A stretch of 64,000 nt of DNA from Nannochloris sp. 'desiccata'. Lineage: Eukaryota > Chlorophyta > Trebouxiophyceae > Chlorellales > Chlorellaceae. How positions within the stretch are numbered: the stretch's first letter is position 1; each line of letters begins with the position of its first letter. The stretch is from contig JAGTXX020000001.1 in assembly GCA_019044685.2 (NCBI GenBank), positions 434,001 to 498,000 on the forward strand, given 5' to 3'. A program made the translations under genes and the position numbers. The notes beneath the pieces were generated by a model. The model was not told the origin of the DNA and made no database searches. It saw nothing but the letters and a program-made list of their open reading frames with translations. Positions 31,420-41,710 of the stretch are shown here, one piece after another.

Positions 31420-32316
31420 TCACCGATCTTTCTTCCATATAGAGTGGTTCACTTGCCCTATTTTACACCATATTACTTCAGGCTCTACTTCCCACTGCAT
31501 TTCTGCTAATGGTCTCAAAGCTTCAGATATTATATTGCTCTTTCTTTCTTCGCCCCTTGAAGGTGAAACACCACTGCCGACAAAAGCAGCCGAGAGTGCT
31601 GCCGACTGGTCTCCTAGAAGCCATCCTAGAGAGATATGCGGTTTAGGAGAACTATAAAATCTCTGCAGTTCTTCCATCTCAAATGCATCAGACACAGCAT
31701 CAATAGCTTGCAATAAAGGATCAATATCTTCCAAAGCCGCCTCCCCTGTCCCAACCATCTTGCGAGATAACAAAAGTTGGACAGCGAGGACTGGCTTTGC
31801 AGATACTTTTAGCGCTAAAAACGTACGTGTCTTATCATCATTCAAGAAAACTTCTAGGACTGGGTGGATACGTAGTGAAAATCGTTTAACTTGATGTAGA
31901 TTATTTCTTAATGAGCTGAGGAGCGGTTCCGCGAGCGGCAGACGGATAGGAAGCGTTCTTGATAGACTCACATGGTAGCTTGGCTGGGCTAGTAATGGCG
32001 CTCCACCCTTTCCTAACGGTGGTATCCTAACACTATCTAGAGACTCTACTTGGGAAAAGTCAGGGAACATCTGCTTAACTTGCTGTAGTAAATTCTCCAG
32101 AGGCGGCCGACAGGGCTTGATTGTTGGGACTTTTATAAAAACATGGACAGCAAAGTTGCCTGGAACGTGTGGAAAGCGTCTGATTCGACCTTGAGTAGTA
32201 GTATTACTAGTTGGATCTGAGGTGGGGGCGTTTAGCTGTTGAGTTTGGGATGAGCGATGCAAGTGATCAACATCCTGCTCCTCGTCACTGCTACCGTACT
32301 GCGAGATCGCTTCCAT
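31420..32316 (-). CDS. USB1: USB1/Mpn1 U6 snRNA 3' phosphodiesterase
   Basis: Exonuclease that trims the oligo-U tail of U6 snRNA and leaves a terminal phosphate. Single exon, 298 residues. The two HxS/T motifs of the 2H phosphoesterase fold are YHVSLSRT (about 122-129) and PHISLGWLLG (about 237-246), and the domain opens with HVPGNFAVHVFIKVP (about 50-64), a pattern typical of USB1. The acidic N-terminus (SSDEEQDVD) is shared with other eukaryotic members. It starts only 158 bases from the divergent MED11-like gene. Confidence 0.9.
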   Translation of the reverse strand: MEAISQYGSSDEEQDVDHLHRSSQTQQLNAPTSDPTSNTTTQGRIRRFPHVPGNFAVHVFIKVPTIKPCRPPLENLLQQVKQMFPDFSQVESLDSVRIPPLGKGGAPLLAQPSYHVSLSRTLPIRLPLAEPLLSSLRNNLHQVKRFSLRIHPVLEVFLNDDKTRTFLALKVSAKPVLAVQLLLSRKMVGTGEAALEDIDPLLQAIDAVSDAFEMEELQRFYSSPKPHISLGWLLGDQSAALSAAFVGSGVSPSRGEERKSNIISEALRPLAEMQWEVEPEVIWCKIGQVNHSIWKKDR

Positions 32317-32444
32317 CCATGTTTATTCTAGGGCAATAATGCAATTTATCGACATGCTTGTAATTAATTTTTCTGAATCTTTTGTAGTAAAAACTTTTTG
32401 AAAGACAGACTTTGATACAGCTTTTGCCAAAAGCTTTTGAGGAG

Positions 32445-32453
32445 TTTAGGGTT
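32445..32453. promoter_or_regulatory. telo-box-like TTTAGGGTT
   Basis: TTTAGGGTT (AACCCTAAA on the minus strand) lies 22 bases before the start of the MED11-like gene in the USB1 divergent promoter. In plants the telo-box AAACCCTAA is common upstream of translation and cell-cycle genes. Function here is inferred. Confidence 0.35.
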
Positions 32454-32474
32454 CATATTATTCAATTCCATAAA

Positions 32475-32924
32475 ATGGCTGAAGACATCGCAAGACTAGA
32501 AAGGGCTCAGGAGGTATGCTGTCCTGCAAAATCTTAAATTTCGATAATAATCAAAATAATCTGATCCAAATAATTTGCAATTTTCAGAGGCTGTTGGAGG
32601 CCATGGATCACACTGCAGCTGTGCTGACAAACATAGAATCGGGAAACGCAAGTCAGGCACAGGAATTTTCATCCAAATTCGTAGAAGCTATAGAGGTAAG
32701 AAGCTTATGTGAGACACCATCATCCCCGCTCTGCAGCCTTGCCATTTTTCCTTCTCTTAACCGCAATGTCTCTCTTTTCTGTTCTGAAGGAATCTCAGAC
32801 ACTCCTACTAGAAGTAGCAAACAAGCAGCAAGCAATAATACCTTACGCGTTGGATACCTCTGTAGCCAGACTAGAAGCAGCGGCAGCGGAATGTGAAAAC
32901 AGCTTGAAATTGAGGCAAATTTAA
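32475..32924 (+). CDS. small helical protein, possible Mediator subunit 11
   Basis: Exons 32475-32513, 32588-32695 and 32790-32924, all phase 0, encode 93 residues; the 74-base first intron is the shortest in the window. The protein is almost entirely helical: RLERAQERLLEAMDHTAAVL, FSSKFVEAIEESQTLLLEVA, then ALDTSVARLEAAAAECENSL. Length and pattern fit Mediator subunit 11, a head-module protein with a paired helix bundle, but similar heptads occur in BLOC-1 and other small coiled-coil proteins. The short exons make it easy to miss. The gene model is well supported; the family name is tentative. Confidence 0.6.
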
Positions 32925-33265
32925 CACCCCGCATTATTCGTAACCTGACCGACTGATGAATTGAATTATTGAGTTGTTACAGAGTAAAGGGCATCAATGC
33001 AAGCATATAATGAAAGAAAGGAGAATAATAAAAGGGAGGGCAAGACATACCAATTTCCAATGTTTCATAAAACTTCAAGCGGGAAGAGAGCGAAAATAAA
33101 ATTATTAATCTACGCAGGAAGAGACTGGCACAAAGAAAAATAGTATAGAAAAGGCTACAATTGGTAGTTTTTCTCTTATTAGGGGATAAAGGGGGGATGA
33201 CTATGGGTAAATGAAGGGGAAATTGACTCTACCAGAGAGAGCCATAAGAGGCGGGGCGGGGCAGA

Positions 33266-33304
<39 letters not shown>

Positions 33305-33641
33305 GATGGCGGAAGAATAGAAAGAACGCTGGGAAAAAATATCAACACTGAAAGGTAGATAGTTTATTTCCAAGTTGAGAAATAAACCGAAATGCTTAAG
33401 AATAGCAAGGGGGTAGAATGCAGGAAATGCAGTACAGGTACAAAAGAACGCAGAAAAAGACGAGAGGGGGGTTGAAAAATTGTAAAACAAGAGACCTCGG
33501 TGAACTATATACAAGGAAAAAGAAGGAACAACAGAATAAAATGTTTTCCTTCTTTTCTCTTCTTTATTGCCGAGAAAGAATCGTTAAGGAAAACATCCTC
33601 ACTCAAATAGAAAATATAATAGAAGGGGGATACTCTGTGGC
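32925..33641. other. gene-free region with poly-G tract
   Basis: About 720 bases between the stop of the MED11-like gene and the stop of the expansin gene. Contains the 36-base poly-G tract and GA-rich flanks. Open frames here are products of the repeat. Confidence 0.5.
33268..33303. repeat. 36-base poly-G tract
   Basis: Uninterrupted G36, preceded by GCGGGGCGGGGCAGAGA. Lies about 340 bases downstream of the expansin stop; it is poly-C on the expansin strand. Such a tract could form a quadruplex and is hard to sequence, so its length is uncertain. Confidence 0.95.
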
Positions 33642-35026
33642 TTATGAGCAAGCGCCGCATGTCTTCTTGCAGTACCCACCGCTCTTCAACCATTCCTCCT
33701 CACAATTGCCTTGCTCCTTTTGTTTATTGCAATCTCCACCACTGCTGGGCTGTTTATCCTCGCAGCTACCGTCAAAGCTGCTGACGGTGGGAGTACTGTT
33801 GTCGGAGCAAGCGCCGCACGTCTTCTTGCAGAACCCACCGCTCTTCAACCATTCTTCTTCACACTTGCCTTGCCCCTTTTGGAAGTTGCAATCTCCACCA
33901 CTGCTGGGCTGTTTATCCCCGCAGCTGCTATCACTGGAGTCGGAAGAAGAAGCGGTGCAGCGGCCACAAGTGGCTCGGCAGTAATTTCCAGAAATAATCC
34001 AATTTTGGTTACAGTTACCACCGTCCTTTTGTTGCTGGCAAGTAGTTCCATCTGTAGGGGCGGTATCAGTGCATCCATTATCAGTTGAAGAAGAGGTAGA
34101 GGAAGAAGAAGAGCCGGAACTTGAACCGTCAAGAGGGTTGTATGTGCCATCTTGATAGAGCTTGTCGACGCTTACGATGGGTTTTCCATCAGCTTGACTC
34201 GCGTCAGTGATAGTAGAAACAGCTGCTTGAGATTTACCCAAATCATCAAAACGCTGAACAAAAATCTTTTGATCGGGGCGTTTAGCTCCCTCGTAAGGGG
34301 GCTCAGCGGGAGAGGGGTTGGAGAGAGCGGCGGCGGGATTTGAGGGTTGGAAGTCGCAGGCTACCTGGCGGTAAGAGATACCAACTACACCGAGATTTTT
34401 ATCAGCGAGCTTTTCAAAGGCCCAGATTGACAAGTCCATGTGAGCAGAGCCACTCCCTTGGTCCCCACAGCACCAACGTTTATTAGAATATTGATTGCCG
34501 GGGTACACACAGGGGCAGGCATCGACAGTCCTAACAACGACTGTCTTTTCAGGGTCGATGCAAGCAGAAGAACGTGAAATAGTAGAACCATAGCCGTCAG
34601 TGAAGTCGGCATTTCTGCACTTGACCTCAAAACATTTTCCACATGAGCCGCCAAAGTCGGGAGAAGCATCAGCAATTGCCACGGTGTCAAAACCAGGGTA
34701 GAGGTCAGGCCACTGGTATCCCAGGCCACAGCTGCCTCTGTGGATGCTCCATCCATCTAATCCGTAAAACGAAGCGCGACTGTAGGAGATAAAGTAGAAA
34801 AGGGGGGAAGAGAGACAAGAATTAGTTGATTTATTTATTTAAGCAAAAAAGTTGAAATTTATTTGGCCCATCCGAGAGACAAGTTGTTTTCACTAGGCGA
34901 GTCTGACTTGCTCAAGCTTGCTTCGACGCAACAGGCATTAAAATGGATCACTTACCCAGTTTTCCAATCTCCCTGTGCACGAGTAAGTGCGATCAATAAG
35001 AAGAACGCGAAAAAAGTTGATGACAT
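33642..35026 (-). CDS. secreted expansin-like protein with three ShK-like modules
   Basis: Exons 35026-34956 and 34779-33642 (176-base intron) give 402 residues. Signal peptide MSSTFFAFFLLIALTRAQG. The double-psi beta-barrel of expansins follows: ASFYGLDGWSIHRGSCGLGY, DFGGSCGKCFEVKC, DACPC and HMDLSIWAFEKLA (the HFD motif position), ending GISYRQVAC near residue 160. The second, cellulose-binding expansin domain is not evident. Instead the C-terminus has three six-cysteine ShK-type repeats after Ser-rich linkers (about 255-293, 305-343 and 362-402), each ending in a variant of CKKTCGAC. Repeats 2 and 3 are almost identical in DNA (around 33660-33740 and 33800-33885). Likely loosens or binds wall polysaccharide; glycoside-hydrolase family 45 is less likely because its catalytic start motif is not seen. 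Confidence 0.82.
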
Positions 35027-35550
35027 CTTGTCTTGATCGAATTCAAAATGATCGTGACAGACTGAGAAATTCTATGAATGCCTCTGGTGATCCAGCTCGG
35101 TGTCGTAATAGACGCCTTTAAGCCTCAAAAATATGAAAAGAAGAAGAAGAATAAGAAATTATATTGCGGATAGAAGAAGGTCGGCGGCCATTTTTATTTC
35201 TTGCGGTCAGACCGCGCTGTGCTGTGCTGTGCTGTGCTGTGCTGTGCTGTGCTGTGCTGTGCTGTGCTGTGCTGTGCTGTGCTGTGCTGTGCTGTGCTGT
35301 GCTGTGCTGTGCTGTGCTTACCATTATGCTATGCCCTGGCTTTCAATTACTTCTTTGAAGAAGGTATGATATCATATTTAAATCTCAAAATGTACAGAAT
35401 AATGCTGTAACAAGAAGCTTGCACAATAATTTCAACTAAATAAAATTACCTTATCGTATACCAAGAAAAGGCGAAAGAAAGACAAAACACTTTGCCCCGG
35501 GCTCAACGTTGACCTCAAAAATATAAAGTTTTATCGTCGCCTTATATGAT
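35027..35550. other. expansin promoter region with pentanucleotide repeat
   Basis: About 520 bases between the expansin start and the BAG6 stop. Includes the (GCTGT)20 array about 190 bases upstream of the expansin ATG. The open frames across it are translations of the repeat. Confidence 0.55.
35216..35315. repeat. (GCTGT)20 pentanucleotide microsatellite
   Basis: Twenty perfect copies of GCTGT, 100 bases, with one partial copy at the right edge. It lies in the promoter of the minus-strand expansin gene, so on that strand it reads ACAGC. Because 5 is not a multiple of 3, all three frames stay open and give Cys/Ala/Val/Leu repeats. Confidence 0.98.
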
Positions 35551-38500
35551 TCAATCCTGCCCACCCAAGAGCCCCTGCAACAATCCGCTTGCAGCACGAG
35601 GAGGCATAGCAGCTAAATACGCATCACTAAAGCCCATAATTTCCTGATCTCCTCTTTCTTGCTGTGCTCCGGCTGCAGAGGCGGCTTTTTGAGCTGCCTC
35701 GTCATCAGCTTGTAAAATTGTTTTCCAGCGTGTAGCTTCATCAGCAGTCAATGCTGACGCAAGCGTAACATCCAAATCACCACCAATAGAAGCAGCAGCG
35801 GAAACAGGAGCAGGAGCAGGAGTGCGTCTTGCCCCGCCGCCACCCACTGCAGTTTGAGAAGCTGAAGTAGTAGAAGAAGAGGGAGCTGCAGGTGCAGCCA
35901 TTCCGCCTCCCATAAGTTGACTCAGCATAGGACCAGCAGAATTCATCAATGCACCAATATTTAGACCACCGCCAGCGCCATTGGCTCCACCACCACCGCC
36001 GCCACCGCCGAATAACTGGCTTGCTGCTTGCTGCATTGAAGGATTGCGAGCCAATTCTCCAAGAGCAGGGCTCGACATCATATTTTGAAGCATACCTCCA
36101 AGACCTCCAGCACCGCCAGCGCCGCCTAAAAGATCGCCTAACCCAGCAGGAAGGCCACTGGGAGCAGCAGCAGCTGCTGCCGGAACCCGGGTGAAGGCTG
36201 CAGCAGGAATACCTGTAGCTGTAGGAGCAGCCGATGCGGGGGTAGGAGTAGCAGGTATTGGACGAGACCTGCGAGCAGGGAGGGATGGACCTCCAGGAGC
36301 AGTACGGCGAGGAGGCAAGGAAGGACCACTAGGACGTCGTGTTGCCTCCTGGCTTGCAGGTATTGATGCTTCTTGTTGCTTCTCACTTTCTTCAGCTGCA
36401 GCTTCAGGCCTTGTCCCATCTTTTTCTAAAGCAGGGGCAGCATCAACGGCAGCAAGGGTATCAGAACGTCTTGTCCAAGCACGACGTACTTCCCCTGCGA
36501 CATCGAGACTCCCCTCAGCAGGAGGTGCTGCCGCTGCCGCTGCTCCCGCAGCAGGAGGCGCTTCTGTGGCTGGGACAATCGGAGGGAAGTCTGCAGCAGA
36601 AAGATCAGCTGCAGACTGTTCCTCTTCGCTTTGGTGCCGACCAGTCTGACCGGTCTGACTCAAGGTGTTTATATTACGTAATATATCAGCAATATCTACT
36701 CCTAGTAATTCTCTTAGCTGCTGAGAATGCTGTTGAACTTCAGGAGCATCAACAATCTGGGAGAAATGCCTTCTTAGAACCCCGTCAACAACTCCTGCTG
36801 TACGAGCTGCAATCATAGAAGCAGCAGCGCCGGTGGTGTTTTGAGCTACGACTTCAGGAATGCTTTGAGACAAGGTGCCAGTCACTGCAGCTGCAATCTC
36901 GCTGGTAAGGGAAGGGATATCTTGGACAGTAGAGTTGACGAAATGACGAGCAACGGCACTTAAAGCAGACAGCGAAGAGGCGCGGGCAGGTGTTTGCCCT
37001 GCAACAGGGGCGCCTGTGGTAGGGGGGGCAGCGCCACCAGCAGCAGGTGCTTGTCCACTAACGCTTGTAAACACAAATCTCCCACCAGGACCTGTGTTTG
37101 GAGACTGACCGCCGGCAGTAGCATTTGCATTATTAGTACCACCACCACCACCAGCAGTGGTACTATTATTATTAGCACCACCCGCACCGGCTGTACCACT
37201 AACTGCCCCGACATTGACTGGCAAAATTCTGACACCCACAGCATGCATATTCGGGAATGCATTACCAGGGATATATCCTCCACCTACTACTTCCGTCGGA
37301 TTTGGTCCTGTCCGCATTATCGACATATTACTGACCGCCCGGTCATTTTCAAAACCAATATACCCTGGGATCATTTGTAAAAAGTACAAGTTGTTGCTTG
37401 CAAAGGCGGAATGGAGGTATTCCATGGTACGACCCATCTCGGCTGCTGTTGCTGCTATGCGACTGACGTGACCCCCAACAAGAGAGATTTGACGCTGCAA
37501 AGGAAGATCGGGAAGGAAAAAAAAAAGAAAAAAACGGGATTTTAGACATAAAAAAATTAAAACTTTCCAATTCATTTAATTTAATTTAATTTGATGAAGG
37601 TGTTTCCTATATCTTTGTATTATATCTCCCTACTAATAATAGATAGTATACCAGCAGATATAGAAACAATAAAAATAGTGTTATTGGTGTGCTTACCGCT
37701 AATTCCATTCGACCTATACCTTCCAAAGAAGAGAGACATCTCAACCTCGTAGCGAGCCGCATAATCATAGCATTCACTTGAACTGGATTATTTTCTTGCC
37801 CCAGAACACTCATAAATCGCCGTGCAAGCTCACCAGTAGTTACAGCAGCAACCAGGATCAAATCATCGTCAGGAATAGCTCTAAACCAAGCAGGATCTGT
37901 CCTATTACTGGTACGACCACCTCTGTTGCGACGAGCGCTCGTTCTCTGAGCAGCAGGTGCAGGTGCCCTAGTTCTTTGCCTGACGTTTCTTCTATTGCTG
38001 CTGGCATCAGAGTCAGAATCATCCTCACTAAGTAAGCCTGGCATGGAATCATCGCTATCGTTGTTAAGTCGAGCTCTAGCGGTAGAATCTCTCCCTCTCG
38101 GAGGCGGTTGCTGCTGCTGTTGTCGAGGTTGTTGAGCACGTCCACTACCACGACGAGCAGCTCTTGAAGCAAGTGGTGGTGCTCTTGGCTGTGGTTCTTC
38201 CTCATCAGGGTCGCTTACCAGAGGAGGAGGACTAGAATCGCCACTGCTGCTGCTACTGTGAGTACCCTCTGTGCTCTCGGTAACCCTACCCATACTGCCA
38301 ACACCAGCGTCTGTAGCAGCAGACAAGGCAGCAGCAGCACGCACTGCTTCAATAGCAGCATCTGTAGCTTCTGCAATCCGACCTTCCCTTATCGCAGCCG
38401 CTACAGCGGCCGCAGCTACTTGTTGCTCGTATCGAATTTCATTTTGATCCAGGGACGGTTGCTCACTTTCTGAGGCTGCTGATTCTTCATCAGTCTCCCA

Positions 38501-39911
38501 ATCGTCATCCTCGTCTTCGTCTTCATCCTCGTCTTCTTCTTCATCCTCTTCTTCATTTGAGGTGTAGTCTGAGCCATACATTGCGCGCATCGCTTGTCTG
38601 TGCATATAATACGCATCTGCCTCGTCATCACTTTCACTTTCTTCCTCATCGTCGTCACTACTGTATTGCCAATCATTACTTTCGCACCCGATACTGTCAT
38701 CTGAATAAATCAAATCCGGCAATCTATCATCATCATCATCATCATCGTCTGCGTTTATAGGGAAACTTCGTACTCCAAGAGCCAAAGGCTGTAATCCAGC
38801 ACCGCTAAAAATTCGATTCACCGCCGCAAGGGTTTCTCTATTCAAGCTTGTATTGGATAAAATTGTACGACAGGAATGTAAAAAAGTGTGAGCAGCTTGT
38901 GCCCATGCATTTGTACTATTTCCAGGAGTGATACTATCACGGGTAGCGAGAAATAAAGCAGGGCCGCTGTCTCTTGCCATATTGCCATTTTGAAGACGGA
39001 GCAACATGTCATCTAATCCCCCGAAAACTGACCTTTGTGTGTACTCTCCGTTGGAGTTTAAAATCGGGTCACCACCACGAGCGACAGTTTCGGAAGAAAG
39101 CCCAGGAATAGGTTGACCAGAAGGACCGAAAGGGTACATAAAGGGCATTGCGCCAAACCCAGCGTGTGGGGTTGAGTTGTAACCAGACGCTGAGGAATCA
39201 CTTCGATTATTCCTAGATCTTTGTCCTTGATTACCACCGTCACCTGGACCTGCACCACCGCCGCCAAACATTCGGGAAATTGCTTCTTGAATGCTGTTGA
39301 GTTGATCAGCAGATGGTCCTCCTACACTAACACCGCCACCGGGGCCCATTGCAACAGAGCCAAAGATACCCCCAAGGCCGCCTGGACCTCCCCCTTGCAG
39401 AAATTGCATGAAATTATCTGGTGTGATGTTAATACCAGGACCATCGTTACCAGGTTGTCCTGCTCTAGTGACAAAAGGCCCTTGAGGACCACCACTACCG
39501 CCGCCAGTGGCTCCACCAGCAGCAGGAGCTCGTCGTTGCCGGTCGGTAGGCGCAGCTCTAATAGCGCAGTGGAATACGACGTTTTCTGGTAGGTTCAGCT
39601 GAGCAAGGGTTTGGGTATCTTCGGTGAGTTCTCTGCCTCGGTGGAGAAGGCGGATTCGGCTCGAGGGGTAGTCGGTGTCGGCTGCTACTTTCTCTTTTAA
39701 GCCAGCCACGGTTGTCTGCATAACGGAAGGAAGCGTTGTGATAGTGAGAATTACTGAGTGTTTGAGTAGAGGAGTATCTATTTAAATACAGGAGCAAAGC
39801 AGATAAGGAAGATGAAAGTTGAACAAAGCGTACATTTGGAGCAAGCTCATAGGAAAGTTGTCCCCTGTCGAGACTGCGCACAGATAGTCTGATAATGTCT
39901 TGATCGGCCAT
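35551..39911 (-). CDS. BAG6: BAG6/Scythe-like ubiquitin-like protein
   Basis: Exons 39911-39834, 39715-37697 and 37494-35551, all phase 0, give 1346 residues. A ubiquitin-like domain fills residues 1-78 (IIRLSVRSLDRGQLSYELAP, TVAGLKEKVA, RLLHRGRELTEDTQTLAQLN). The middle is long, disordered and acidic or Pro/Gly/Ala-rich. The extreme C-terminus has GFSDAYLAAMPPRAASGLL, which matches the SDAYLxxMP element near the C-terminus of animal BAG6, preceded by a W-x-x-I-L helix. BAG6 holds hydrophobic tail-anchored or misfolded proteins for membrane insertion or degradation. A helical segment around HVSRIAATAAEMGRTMEYLH resembles the conserved central BAG6 region. Ends-of-protein agreement makes the call good in spite of the variable middle. 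Divergent from indole-3-glycerol phosphate synthase. Confidence 0.85.
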
Positions 39912-40266
39912 GACAGCGAGATCAAGAATGTATGATTCCCTTGATTGAGGTTACAAGATGCAGAGAAGAGAGCAGGGAGTAAGACAAGTCGAAATTTAAT
40001 GGAAGATTCTGATCACACGGCCCTAAGCCGTTCGCGTGGCTCTTCCGCTAGGGACTATAGATGTAGATATACTTGTGGAAATGTTCAAAATGTTTTAGAT
40101 AGCGACACGCTGGACTTGGGATGCAATTTTGAACTTTGGAGTTTTCTTTCGTTCCACCTCTGGCAGGAATTCCTAGCTGATAAGATACAGCATTAAGTAG
40201 GTTCAAGCATATCAATTACTACTCAAGAAACCCATTTTAATACTGTGATAAGCGATACCCAGCACG
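39912..40266. other. divergent promoter region
   Basis: About 355 bases between the BAG6 and indole-3-glycerol phosphate synthase starts. No extra gene; an 83-codon open frame here has no support. Confidence 0.45.
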
Positions 40267-41533
40267 ATGCGTCTCACCACTTTAAAAACTTCCATGCCAA
40301 CCCTTTCATCTATTGGTGCTCAGCGTCCAGCAATTGTTAAGCACATTGGTACCAGTAGAAGACACAGTATGAAAATTAGCGCAGCAGCAGCATCAGATGC
40401 AACCGAGGTACGACCGTTCTATAGGTTTTGGAACGTTCTTATTTGCCATGTCCAAAAAGATGCCAAATTAAAATGGGTTTTCCAACCTCACCAGTCAGCA
40501 ACCGTGCCTATGAGTCTTGCAACCTATACCACACGTTACTCGGAATCCATCCACACCTACATCACTCATTTTCGTTTCTTTTAATATAAACGTTTCCCTC
40601 AATTACTAATCGCAGGAAGTCGTCATCCGCCGCCGCCCTCCTCACGGAATTGAAAACCAAGCCTGTGGCCCAGTAGACTTCAAGGTCCCTATGACCGACG
40701 ACAACAAACCCAACAACATCCTTGAAGAAATTGTCTGGCACAAAGCTGTAGAAATTGAGCAATGGCGCAACAGAGTTGGTCTTCCAATGCTCATGGGCCA
40801 AGCAAAAATCGCTCCTGCTGCCCGGGATTTCATCGGTGCCATCCGCTCTGCAAGCCAAACCACTGGGAAACCAGGTCTCATCGCTGAAGTAAAAAAAGCT
40901 TCACCTAGTAAAGGCGTCATTCAACCCAATTTCGACCCTGTAAAGATTGCAAAAGCCTACGAAGCAGGTGGGGCTGCCTGTCTCTCGGTGCTGACCGACA
41001 AAAAATTCTTCCAAGGAGGGTTTGAAAACTTACAGCTTATCCGTGCGGCAGGCGTGCATTGCCCTCTTCTGTGCAAAGAGTTTATTGTAGAAGCGTATCA
41101 AGTGTATAAAGCACGTGCGAGTGGCGCTGACGCCATCCTACTCATCGCCGCAGTCCTGCCAAATTCTGATATGGAATATCTTATTAAAGTAGCTAGAGCC
41201 ATTAATTTACAGTGTTTGATTGAAGTGCACACTATCAAAGAGCTCGACAGAATTCTTACATTGCCTACTTTAGAAGGCTGTATGCTGGGAATAAACAACC
41301 GCAACCTTCAAAATTTTGAAATAGATTTGGCGAATACCGAGATGATCATGTCGTCCGCCCAGGGACAAAAAGTTAAAGATGGAAATATTTTAATGGCTGG
41401 AGAGAGTGGAATATTCACTCCTGCTGATGTTGCCAGAGTACAAGCTGCTGGATGTGGTGCTATTTTGGTTGGAGAGAGTTTAGTGAAGCAGGGGGACCCA
41501 GAGGCCGGGGTCAAGGCGTTGTTGGAACTTTAA
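40267..41533 (+). CDS. indole-3-glycerol phosphate synthase, plastid
   Basis: Fourth-from-last chemistry of tryptophan synthesis: ring closure of 1-(2-carboxyphenylamino)-1-deoxyribulose 5-phosphate. Exons 40267-40407 and 40616-41533 (phase 0) give 352 residues. Residues 1-45 are a Ser/Thr/Arg/Ala-rich transit peptide ending near MKISAAAAS. The TIM-barrel motifs are complete: NILEEIVWHKAVEIEQW, AEVKKASPSKGVI (catalytic Lys), SVLTDKKFFQGG, LLCKEFIVEAYQVYKARASG, CLIEVHT, LGINNRNLQNF, MAGESGIF and AILVGESL. It is a stand-alone enzyme, not fused to TrpG or TrpF as in fungi, which agrees with a plant-type plastid pathway. Confidence 0.95.
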
Positions 41534-41710
41534 TAAAGAAAAAAAGGAAAAAAACAGGGATTTTTTTTTCCTTTTTCTTTGGATTGTTATAAAGAAGAAG
41601 CGTTACAGTATATAGTCTGTGTATAAGGTAAAGATAAATAAAAAAAGACATATTTAAGAAACACGAAGAACACAAAATTTTAGAGAGAGAAGAAAGTAAC
41701 TCTTCCTTCG

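Noticed and set aside
33645..33990. Calling the ShK-like repeats a toxin
   Set aside because: The modules sit behind a secreted expansin barrel; ShK folds are common non-toxic binding modules in algae and other eukaryotes.
33642..35026. Glycoside hydrolase family 45 instead of expansin
   Set aside because: The barrel is shared, but the GH45 opening catalytic motif is not found, whereas the expansin-like HMDLS and GISYRQVAC pattern is.
35133..35410. Three overlapping plus-strand and one minus-strand open frames of 64-78 codons over the GCTGT array
   Set aside because: All are translations of the pentanucleotide repeat, which stays open in every frame; no start context or protein-like sequence outside it.
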